A stretch of 64,000 nucleotides of DNA, from contig NZ_CP154859.1 in NCBI RefSeq assembly GCF_039614725.1, positions 3,968,001 to 4,032,000 on the forward strand. The letters are read 5' to 3'. Below the pieces are notes generated by a model. It worked only from the letters and a program-made list of their open reading frames with translations, was not told where the DNA came from and ran no database searches. A program made the position numbers and the translations under genes. Each line of letters opens with the position of its first letter. The first letter of the stretch is position 1. The DNA comes from Thauera sp. JM12B12. Its GTDB lineage: Bacteria; Pseudomonadota; Gammaproteobacteria; Burkholderiales; Rhodocyclaceae. Below are positions 33,761 through 41,299 of the stretch, one piece after another.

Positions 33761-35509
33761 ATGCCCGAGTACCTTGCTCCCGGCGTCTATGTCGAGGAAA
33801 CCAGCTTCCGCGCCAAGTCCATCGAGGGCGTGGGCACCAGCACCACGGCCTTCGTCGGCCCGACGCGCAAGGGCCCCTACCGCGTGGACACCGACGCCCA
33901 GGAAGTGCCCGAGCTGCTCACCAGCTTCGGCGACTTCGAGCGCATCTACGGCGGCATCGCCGACTTCGACTTCAGCCCCGCCACCAACTACCTCGCCCAC
34001 GGCGTGCGCGCCTTCTTCAACGAGGGCGGCTCGCGGCTCTACGTCTCGCGCGTGGTCGGCGGCGGGGCCGGCACCGCGGCGGGCAACGTCACCGCGGACG
34101 GCACCCCCGCGGCACAGGCAGTCGCCTTCCAGGCGCGCTTCCCCGGTGCCGTCGGCAATGGCCGCATCATCGTGCGCGAGGTGCTCGCCCCGGTCGCGCT
34201 CACCGCGATGACCAACGCCCCGGCCGGCAGCCTGCTCGCCACCGGCGCCGGCGCGGCCACCGCCTGGCACCTCAAGGTGGGCGCCACCTGGCACCCGGCG
34301 GCCAGCCCCGGCGATGCGGCCGAGGACGAGGCCACGCTCGCCGCGGATACTCCGCGCCTGGCCACCCTGCTGGTGATCGCCATCGACGCCGACGGCGAGG
34401 ACCTGAGCTACGAGGGGCTGGGCTTCGACCGCAGCCACCCGGCCTGGGTCGGCCACGTCATGTCGGCCACGCCAGGACGGCGCGCGGATCACCTGCAGAA
34501 CCTGTTCGCGATCAGCATCGGCGCCAGCGTCAGCGCGCTCGACCTGCGCAACGCCCTGTTCGCCGGCGCCGCGGCCAACGCCGCCGGCGAGCTCGAGGCC
34601 AGCTTCAGCCTCGAGGACGGCAGCGACGGCGCCGCGCCGGCCGCGGCCGACTACGCGCTGGCGCTGGGCGAGCTCGCGGGCCTGGAGGACATCTCCATCG
34701 TCGCCGCCCCCGGCGCCTCGGCCTACGCCGACGCCCAGGCCATCAACAACCTGCTGATCTCGCATGCCGAATCCCGCCGCGCCTACCGCATCGCGGTGCT
34801 CGACCTGCCGCCCGACCAGCTGCCCGGCCAGGCACGCACGCTGCGCGGCCTGATCGACTCGCGCTACGCCGCGGTGTACTACCCCTGGGTGGTGGTCTCC
34901 AACCCGCTCGCCCGCCCGGGGCGCGAGGACATCCCGCGCGAACTCGCGTTGCCGCCCTCGGGCTTCGTGTGCGGCATCTATGCCCGCAACGACGTCGAGC
35001 GCGGGGTGTGGAAGGCGCCGGCCAACGAGGTCGTGCGCGGCGCGCTGCGCTTCGAGCTCGACATCAACTTCGCCCAGCAGGAGATGCTCAACCCGATCGG
35101 GGTGAACTGCCTGCGCTACCTGTCCGGGCGGGGTTTTCGTGTGTGGGGCGCGCGCCTGGCCTCGTCAGACCCCGAGTGGAAGTACGTCAACGTGCGGCGC
35201 TACTTCAACTACCTCGAATCCTCGATCGACCGCGGCACGCAGTGGGCGGTGTTCGAGCCCAACGGCGAGCGCCTGTGGGCCAACGTGCGGCAGACGATCT
35301 CCGACTTCCTCTACAACGAGTGGCGCAACGGCGCGCTGCTCGGCACCAAGACCGAGGAAGCCTTCTTCGTGCGCTGCGACCGCAGCACCATGACCCAGAA
35401 CGACCTCGACAATGGTCGCCTGGTGTGCCTGATCGGCGTGGCGGTGATCAAGCCGGCCGAATTCGTCATCTTCCGCATCGGCCAGAAGACCGCCGATGCC
35501 CGTGCCTGA
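33761..35509 (+). CDS. eCIS contractile sheath protein
   Basis: The 582-residue sheath protein begins MPEYLAPGVYVEETSFRAKS, the tail-sheath start, and has the conserved C-terminal region FNYLESSIDRGTQWAVFEPN then VRCDRSTMTQNDLDNGRL (about 537-554). It forms the outer sheath that shortens during firing. An AAAAGGAG ribosome site precedes the ATG. A tube gene follows after 17 bases. A more divergent paralogue lies at 36023-37585. Confidence 0.95.
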   Translation: MPEYLAPGVYVEETSFRAKSIEGVGTSTTAFVGPTRKGPYRVDTDAQEVPELLTSFGDFERIYGGIADFDFSPATNYLAHGVRAFFNEGGSRLYVSRVVGGGAGTAAGNVTADGTPAAQAVAFQARFPGAVGNGRIIVREVLAPVALTAMTNAPAGSLLATGAGAATAWHLKVGATWHPAASPGDAAEDEATLAADTPRLATLLVIAIDADGEDLSYEGLGFDRSHPAWVGHVMSATPGRRADHLQNLFAISIGASVSALDLRNALFAGAAANAAGELEASFSLEDGSDGAAPAAADYALALGELAGLEDISIVAAPGASAYADAQAINNLLISHAESRRAYRIAVLDLPPDQLPGQARTLRGLIDSRYAAVYYPWVVVSNPLARPGREDIPRELALPPSGFVCGIYARNDVERGVWKAPANEVVRGALRFELDINFAQQEMLNPIGVNCLRYLSGRGFRVWGARLASSDPEWKYVNVRRYFNYLESSIDRGTQWAVFEPNGERLWANVRQTISDFLYNEWRNGALLGTKTEEAFFVRCDRSTMTQNDLDNGRLVCLIGVAVIKPAEFVIFRIGQKTADARA

Positions 35510-35526
35510 TCGAGGAGGACTGAATC

Positions 35527-35970
35527 ATGGCTGAACGCATCACGCCCTATGGCGCCTTCAACTTCATCGTCAACTTCGACGGCGGCGAGGAGTTCGGCGG
35601 CTTCTCCGACGTGTCGGGCATCGGTACCGAGGTCACGGTGGCCGAATACCGCGCCGGCAACGACAAGGAAAACCACGTGCGCAAGGTCGCAGGCATCCAC
35701 AAGGTCAGCGACGTCACCTGCAAGCGCGGCATCGTCAACTTCGACAGCCTGTGGGCCTGGATCGAGCAGACCCGCACCGACGGCCCGGCGGCGCAGAAGA
35801 CGATCGCCATCACGCTGATGGACGAGGCCCGCAACCCGGTGCGCACCTGGCTGCTGCGCGGCTGCATCCCGATGAAGTACACCGGCCCCACGCTGGCCGG
35901 CAAGGGCGGCGGCGACGTGGCGATGGAAGAGATCGTGCTCTCGGCCGAAGGCTTCGAGATCCAGGCCTGA
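35527..35970 (+). CDS. eCIS inner tube protein
   Basis: The 147-residue T4 gp19-like tube protein has ITPYGAFNFIVNFDGGEEFGGFSDVSG and a C-terminal MEEIVLSAEGFEIQA. Hexamers stack to form the inner tube that carries cargo. It directly follows the sheath gene with an GAGGA ribosome site, the usual Afp/PVC order. Confidence 0.95.
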   Translation: MAERITPYGAFNFIVNFDGGEEFGGFSDVSGIGTEVTVAEYRAGNDKENHVRKVAGIHKVSDVTCKRGIVNFDSLWAWIEQTRTDGPAAQKTIAITLMDEARNPVRTWLLRGCIPMKYTGPTLAGKGGGDVAMEEIVLSAEGFEIQA

Positions 35971-36022
35971 CCGGCCACCGCCCCCGGCATCCTGACAGGC
36001 ATCCCGACCGAGCACCGCCATC

Positions 36023-37585
36023 ATGAGAGGCCTCGCCTTCGAGATCGCGCCCCCGGCGCTGCAGGCCGACCCCAACCGGGTCGACATCGCCTGCTTCGTC
36101 GGCTTCGTCGGCCGCCGCCCCGGCGCGCTGCCGGCGGCGGTGCGCACGGCGCTGGCGCGCGCGCGCTGGACCGACGGCCCCTGGGCGCGACCCGCGGCGG
36201 AGATCGACGGCCTGCTGCAGCTGCCGGTGGCGGTCGATGGGTGGACTGCCTTCGACGCCCTCTACGCCTGGGACGAGCGCCCGCTCGGCGGCGGCCGCCA
36301 GCGCTGCGCCAGCGCGCTCGGCGCGGCGGTGCGGCGCTTCTTCGCCAGCGGCGGCCGACGCGCGCTGATCGTGCGCTGCGGCGACCCCTGGCCCTGGCTG
36401 GAGCCGGCCGCCGAGCGTGCCGCCCGCCGCGAAGAACGCCTCGCGGCCCTGCTCGCCCCGCAGGCGAGCGCGATGGACCCCGCATCCTGGCGCGGCCTGG
36501 GCCATCTGCACGGCCTGCCCGAGGTCAGTCTGGTGTGCCTGCCCGACCTGCCCGACCTCTGCGCCGCGCCGCCCGAGGCGCTGGCGGTCGCGATCGAGCC
36601 GCCCGCCTCACCCGAGGTCTTCGTCGCCTGCAGTGACAACGTCGCACCCGCGGTCGAGCAGGATATCGGCCTGCGCGATCTCGCCCCGCCGCGCTGCGAT
36701 GCGGCCGGCCTCGCCGCCTGGCGCGACGCCCTCGGCCAGGCGCGGCTGCAGCTCGCCCGCCATCATCGCGAGAAGCTGCTCGTCGCCAGCCTGCCGCTGC
36801 CGACGCGCGATCTGCACCAGCCCGGCAGCCAGGCAGACGCCCGCGCGCGCACCGACTACCTCGCCCACCTCGAGCAGACCGGCGTGCTGGCCGCGCCCGA
36901 CACCACCGGCACCGGCACCGCGAGCGCCTTCATCCAGCTCGCCTGGCCCTGGCTCCGGACCGCGCAGGCGCATGACCTGCCCGGCGAGCTCGAGCCGCCC
37001 GAGGGCCTGCTCGCCGGCCTCATCGCCCACAACGCGCTCGCCCGCGGCACCTTCCGCTCGATCGCCGGCACCCCGCTGCCGATGGTGTCGGGCAGCGAGC
37101 CGGTGCTGCCGTGGAGCGCCATCGCCCCCAGCCCGAGCGATGCGCTCGCCCGCCGCGTGTGCGTGATCGCGCCCCAGCCTGGCGGCTGGGCCCTGCAGTC
37201 CGACGTCAGCACCGCCACCGACGAGGCCTGGCGCGCCGGCGGCGTCACCCGCCTGCTCGGCGCCGTGCTGCGCGCCGCGCGCACGGTGGGCAGCAATGCC
37301 TTGTTCGAGGCCAGCGGCCCGACGCTGTGGCACAGCGTCGCGCGCAGCCTGGAGCACACGCTGACCGCCTTCTGGCGCGAGGGCGGCCTGGGGGGCAAGG
37401 ACCCCGCCGAGGCCTTCAGCGTGCGCTGCGACCTCACGACGATGAGCCAGAACGATCTCGACAACGGCCGCCTGCGTGTCGAGGTCAGTCTGCTGCCGCT
37501 GGCCGCCATCGAGCGCATCACCGTGGTCCTCGAACTGGGTGGCGGCAGCGCGTCGGCCACCGCGCCCGCGCTGGAGGTGGCGTGA
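36023..37585 (+). CDS. Second, divergent eCIS sheath protein
   Basis: The 520-residue protein is much more divergent than the first sheath, but its C-terminus has VRCDLTTMSQNDLDNGRLRVEV (about residues 467-486), matching the sheath landmark, and its start (NRVDIACFVGFVGRRPG) aligns with the sheath N-terminus. PVC-type loci often carry additional sheath paralogues, thought to form the baseplate-proximal or distal ring. The central part is unusually rich in Ala and Arg. The stop overlaps the next ATG. Confidence 0.85.
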   Translation: MRGLAFEIAPPALQADPNRVDIACFVGFVGRRPGALPAAVRTALARARWTDGPWARPAAEIDGLLQLPVAVDGWTAFDALYAWDERPLGGGRQRCASALGAAVRRFFASGGRRALIVRCGDPWPWLEPAAERAARREERLAALLAPQASAMDPASWRGLGHLHGLPEVSLVCLPDLPDLCAAPPEALAVAIEPPASPEVFVACSDNVAPAVEQDIGLRDLAPPRCDAAGLAAWRDALGQARLQLARHHREKLLVASLPLPTRDLHQPGSQADARARTDYLAHLEQTGVLAAPDTTGTGTASAFIQLAWPWLRTAQAHDLPGELEPPEGLLAGLIAHNALARGTFRSIAGTPLPMVSGSEPVLPWSAIAPSPSDALARRVCVIAPQPGGWALQSDVSTATDEAWRAGGVTRLLGAVLRAARTVGSNALFEASGPTLWHSVARSLEHTLTAFWREGGLGGKDPAEAFSVRCDLTTMSQNDLDNGRLRVEVSLLPLAAIERITVVLELGGGSASATAPALEVA

Positions 37586-38097
37586 TGGCCGAGCCCCTCG
37601 ACAGCAGCAGCCAGGAACGGCTCGATGCCGCACCGCTCGGCGTGTTCCGCTTCCATGTCAGCTTCCGCAAGCAGCCGATCAAGGGCGCGACCGGCGCCGA
37701 GGTGCCGCTGTGCGAGGGCGCCTTCGCCGAATGCACCGGCCTGGAGGCGACCATGGAGCCCAAGGTGATCAAGGTGGGCGGCGCCAACTACGGCGCGGTG
37801 CAGCGCGCCGGCCCGGTCAGCTTCGCCACCGTCGTGCTCAAGCGCGGCATGACGCGCGGCCGCAACGGCCACCAGGCGCTGTGGGACTGGTTCGCCAAGG
37901 TCGCCGGCGGCGCCTATGCCTACCGCATGGAGGTGGAGATCGAGATGCGCAACGGCCGCGACGAGCCGGTGCTGCGCTGGGCGCTGCGCCGTGCGCTGCC
38001 GGTCAAGTTCAAGGCCGCCGACCTCAACGCCAAGGGCACCGAGGTCGGCATCGAGGAACTGCACCTGGCCCACGAGGGCCTGGTGCTGGTGAGCTGA
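37585..38097 (+). CDS. Second tube-like protein (tube initiator, Pvc5-like)
   Basis: The 170-residue protein has the tube-family pattern FRFHVSFRKQPIKGATG ... FAECTGLEATMEPKVI and a C-terminal VGIEELHLAHEGLVLVS. It has an N-terminal extension of about 18 residues relative to the main tube protein. In Afp/PVC a second tube protein starts the tube at the baseplate, which suits its place before the adaptor and hub genes. Confidence 0.85.
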   Translation: MAEPLDSSSQERLDAAPLGVFRFHVSFRKQPIKGATGAEVPLCEGAFAECTGLEATMEPKVIKVGGANYGAVQRAGPVSFATVVLKRGMTRGRNGHQALWDWFAKVAGGAYAYRMEVEIEMRNGRDEPVLRWALRRALPVKFKAADLNAKGTEVGIEELHLAHEGLVLVS

Positions 38098-38107
38098 GGA
38101 CCCGGCC

Positions 38108-39301
38108 ATGCCGCAGCTGCCCGCCGAACTCATCGACGAACCCGCCAGCTTCGAGACGCTGACCGGGGAGAAGCTCACCGTTCCGGTGCATTTCAACCCG
38201 GCCAGCCTGCAGTACACCGTCGCCAACACCCTCAAGGAAGAAGGCAAGGGCGCCAAGAAGAAGCAGTACGTCAGCCAGACCACGGCCAAGCTGACGATGG
38301 ACCTGGTGTTCGACACCACCGACAGCGGCGAGGACGTGCGCGTCACCACCAACAAGATGGCCAAGCTGCTGCAGCCGGTCGCGGCCGGCGGCGACAAGAA
38401 CGTGCCGCCCACGGTGCGCTTCAGCTGGGGCGCCTATGCCTTCACCGGCATGGTCGAGCAGTACAAGGAGACGATCGATTTCTTCGCCGCCGGCGGCATC
38501 CCGCTGCGCGCCTCGATCAACCTCACGCTGTCGAGCCAGGACGTGGTGTTCGACAGCGGCACCGCCAACCCGGCCTCGGTCGACACCGATCTGCCGGCCG
38601 AGCCGGTGGTGGCGCCGGGATCGGACGATGCCGCCGGTCCGGGCGGGGCGCAGGGCGTGGCCAATGCCGCCGGCGATCCACGTGCCGCGCGCGCCATCGC
38701 CGCCGCGAACGGCGCGGACAGCCTGCGCTTCGGTGCCGGCGCGAACCTGGCGGTGGGCGCCTCGGTCGGCGTCGGTTTTGCGGCGGGCGCGTCTGCGAGC
38801 GTCGGCTTCTCGGCGGGGATCGGGGCCTCGGCGGGCGCGGGTTTCTCGGCCTCGGCGGGGGCAGGCTTGTCCGCTTCGGCCGGCCTGTCTGCGGGCGCAG
38901 GCGCGAACCTGTTGCCCCCCGCTGCCTTCGCCAGCGGCGGGGGCGGCTTGAGCCTGGGCGCGGGCGCGGGTGCAGGCCTGGGCCTGTCCGCCGGAGGGGG
39001 ATTGTCCGTGGGCGCAGGCGCGAGCGCCGGCTTCGGCGCGGGCCTGAGCGTGGGCGCGAGCGCGGGGGCGGGCCTCAGCGCCGGCGCCGGTGCGAGCGCC
39101 GGCTTCTCCGGGCTGCGCATGGAGACGAACCAGAGCACACGCAGCCTGAACACCGCGGCGCTGCTGCCCACCGCGGCCGGCGCGGACTTCGGCGCCGCCG
39201 GCGGTGCCAGCGTCGCCGCCGGCGGCCGGCTCACGGCGGGCAGCGGCGGGCTGAAGGCCGAGGTCGGCGCCGAGGCCGACTTCGTCATCGGCGGCCGCTG
39301 A
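38108..39301 (+). CDS. eCIS tube-adaptor (Afp7/Pvc7-like) with a Gly/Ala/Ser-rich tail
   Basis: In this 397-residue protein, the N-terminal 150 residues match the contractile-injection tube-adaptor domain (ETLTGEKLTVPVHFNPASLQY and, further on, VRFSWGAYAFTGMVEQYKETIDFF). In known members a LysM domain usually follows. Here residues about 212-335 are an irregular repeat of Gly, Ala and Ser with few bulky residues, then a short ordered-looking end. The repeat may be a flexible or beta-stacked spacer. GAGGACCCGGCC lies before the ATG. Confidence 0.8.
   Translation: MPQLPAELIDEPASFETLTGEKLTVPVHFNPASLQYTVANTLKEEGKGAKKKQYVSQTTAKLTMDLVFDTTDSGEDVRVTTNKMAKLLQPVAAGGDKNVPPTVRFSWGAYAFTGMVEQYKETIDFFAAGGIPLRASINLTLSSQDVVFDSGTANPASVDTDLPAEPVVAPGSDDAAGPGGAQGVANAAGDPRAARAIAAANGADSLRFGAGANLAVGASVGVGFAAGASASVGFSAGIGASAGAGFSASAGAGLSASAGLSAGAGANLLPPAAFASGGGGLSLGAGAGAGLGLSAGGGLSVGAGASAGFGAGLSVGASAGAGLSAGAGASAGFSGLRMETNQSTRSLNTAALLPTAAGADFGAAGGASVAAGGRLTAGSGGLKAEVGAEADFVIGGR
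38741..39112 (+). repeat. Gly/Ala/Ser-rich coding repeat
   Basis: Within the tube-adaptor gene, about 124 codons are almost only Gly, Ala and Ser with regularly spaced Leu, Phe or Val (GASAGAGLSAGAG-like units of 6-10 residues). Codons vary between units, so the pattern is kept at the protein level and is not a recent DNA expansion. Confidence 0.7.
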
Positions 39302-39319
39302 CGCGAGGAGGACACCACC

Positions 39320-39511
39320 ATGCCGATCATGATCGAAGAGATGCACACCCAGATCCGCCCCGAGCCCGAGCCGGCTGAGCGTGACACGGGCCGCGGCTCC
39401 GGTGCTGCCGGGGACGGACTCGGCCCGGCGCTGGGCACCGCGCTCGCCGAGCAGATCCGCCGCGAACTGCGCCTGCGCGAGGAACGCCGCCTGCGCTGGC
39501 AGGCGGACTAG
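39320..39511 (+). CDS. Small DUF5908-like eCIS protein
   Basis: The 63-residue protein starts MPIMIEEMHTQIRPEPE and ends with a charged helix (EQIRRELRLREERRLRWQAD). Small proteins with an MPIxIxExH start are found between the adaptor and hub genes in many eCIS loci (Afp6/Pvc6 position). The function is unknown. Its place here and the start fit that family; length also fits. Confidence 0.65.
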   Translation: MPIMIEEMHTQIRPEPEPAERDTGRGSGAAGDGLGPALGTALAEQIRRELRLREERRLRWQAD

Positions 39512-39521
39512 GAGCGGCACC

Positions 39522-40613
39522 ATGAGCACCGAGACCTCCGTCAGCCAGACCGCCGTCTATCGCGCGCGCCCCACGCTGCGCCTGGCGGGCCAGGCCGACG
39601 AACGCGCCTCCGAGCTGCTGATCGGCATGTGCATCGAGGAGACCGAGGGCGGCATGAGCACCGCCGAACTGCGCTTCTCGAACTGGGCGAGCACCCGCGA
39701 CGGCAACGCCGAGCCCGCCTTCGAGGACGGCAGCCGGCTCGCGCTCGGCACCGCGATCGAGGTCTATGCAGGCGACGAGGCCCAGGCGCGCGAGCTGTTC
39801 CGCGGCGTGGTCAGCGCGCTCGAGGCCGAGTTCGTGCAGGGCTCGCCGCCCGAGCTCGTCGTGCTCGCCGAGGACCCGCTCGGGCGTGCGCGTATGGCGC
39901 GGCGCAGCAAGGTGTTCACCGACCAGAGCCCGGCCGACGTGGTGCGCGCGGTGGCGGGCGAACTCGGCCTGCGCCCGACGGTGCAGGGCCTCGACGCGCC
40001 GGTGGCGACCTGGGCCCAGCTCAACGAGAGCGACCTCGCCTTCCTGCGCCGCCTGCTCGGTCGCTTCGACGCCGACCTGCAGATCGTCGGCGAGGAGTTG
40101 CAGGTCGCGCCGCGCGGCGAGGTGCGCCGTGGCGAACTCACGCTCGAACTGCACGGCCAGCTTGCCCGCGCCCGCGTCACCGCCGACCTCGCCCACCAGG
40201 TCAGCCGCGTCACCGCCGGCGGCTGGAACCCGGTCAGCGGCAGCACCGTCAGCGGCGAGGCCACGCGCTGTGCCCACGCCGGCCCGGGCAGCGGCACCAG
40301 CGGCGCGGACTGGCTGACGCGCGCGCTCGAAGCACGCAGCGAACACCTCGGCCACCTCGCGCTCGCCACCGACGAAGAGGCGAGCGCGGTCGCCGCCGCC
40401 GCCTTCGACCAGCGCGCGCGCCGCTTCGTGCGCCTGGACGGCATCGCCGAGGGCAACGCCCAGCTGCGCGTCGGCACCCACGTCGCCGTCAGCGGCCTGT
40501 CGCCGCGCTTCGACAACACCTATTACGTCGTCGAGGCCCGCCACCGCTACGACATGCAGGCCGGCTACCGCACCGAGTTCGTCGGTGAGTGCGCCTGGCT
40601 GGGAGGCCGCTGA
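39522..40613 (+). CDS. gp27-like hub protein (phage late control D)
   Basis: The 363-residue protein has the late-control-D hub fold, with SKVFTDQSPADVVRAVAGELGL near residues 130-151 and NESDLAFLRRLLGRFDADLQI near 170-190. It forms the central hub under the tube. In Afp8/Pvc8 and VgrG the hub is fused to the spike; here the spike is the next gene, joined by a TGATG junction, so they are probably made in equal amounts. Confidence 0.9.
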   Translation: MSTETSVSQTAVYRARPTLRLAGQADERASELLIGMCIEETEGGMSTAELRFSNWASTRDGNAEPAFEDGSRLALGTAIEVYAGDEAQARELFRGVVSALEAEFVQGSPPELVVLAEDPLGRARMARRSKVFTDQSPADVVRAVAGELGLRPTVQGLDAPVATWAQLNESDLAFLRRLLGRFDADLQIVGEELQVAPRGEVRRGELTLELHGQLARARVTADLAHQVSRVTAGGWNPVSGSTVSGEATRCAHAGPGSGTSGADWLTRALEARSEHLGHLALATDEEASAVAAAAFDQRARRFVRLDGIAEGNAQLRVGTHVAVSGLSPRFDNTYYVVEARHRYDMQAGYRTEFVGECAWLGGR

Positions 40614-41299
40614 TGGACCGCGCCCCGCACTTCCTCGCCGCAACCGGGTGGATGCAGTCCGCCACGCTGGCGCGCGTGGTCAGCCTCGACGACCCCGAGT
40701 CGCTCAACCGCGTGCAGGTGCGCCTGTTCGCGCTCGACGGTGCCGACCAGCAGGACGCGCCGCTGTGGGCGCGCGTGGTCTGCCCCTTCGCCGGCGACCA
40801 GCGCGGCGCCTTCTTCATGCCCGACGTCGACGACGAAGTGCTGGTGGTGTTCGTGCAGGGCGACACCCGCTACCCGCTGGTGCTGGGCGGGCTGTGGAAC
40901 GGCAGCGCCGCGGCGCCCGCCGACCTGGGCAGCGAGGGCAACCGCTTCAAGCGCATCCGCTCGAAGAACGGCGTGGTCGTGACCCTGGACGACCAGCAGG
41001 GCCAGGAAAAGCTCGTGCTCGAGACCCCCGCCGGGCAGAAGGTCACGCTCGGCGACGGCCCCGGCACGATCACGGTCGAAGACAGCAACGGCAACCGCGT
41101 GGTGATGGATTCCAGCAGCATCGCCTTCACCGCCGCGGCCAAGCTCAAGATCGACGCACCGCAGGTGGACATCACCGCCGGCATGGTCAACGTCAACACC
41201 GCGATGGCCAAGTTTTCCGGCATCGTCAAGTGCGAGGTGCTGCAGACCACGGCGGTGGTGTCGACCAGCTACACGCCGGGAGCGGGGAACATATGGTGA
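40613..41299 (+). CDS. gp5-like spike protein (OB fold and beta-helix)
   Basis: The 228-residue protein has a baseplate-V/gp5 OB fold (ATLARVVSLDDPESLNRVQVRL, then GAFFMPDVDDEVLVVFVQGD, YPLVLGGLWNG) followed by a short repeat region (KVTLGDGPGTITVEDSNGNRVVMD) of the triple-stranded beta-helix type. It would form the puncturing spike. No effector extension and no PAAR domain are seen at the C-terminus. The stop overlaps the start of the next gene. Confidence 0.9.
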   Translation: MDRAPHFLAATGWMQSATLARVVSLDDPESLNRVQVRLFALDGADQQDAPLWARVVCPFAGDQRGAFFMPDVDDEVLVVFVQGDTRYPLVLGGLWNGSAAAPADLGSEGNRFKRIRSKNGVVVTLDDQQGQEKLVLETPAGQKVTLGDGPGTITVEDSNGNRVVMDSSSIAFTAAAKLKIDAPQVDITAGMVNVNTAMAKFSGIVKCEVLQTTAVVSTSYTPGAGNIW

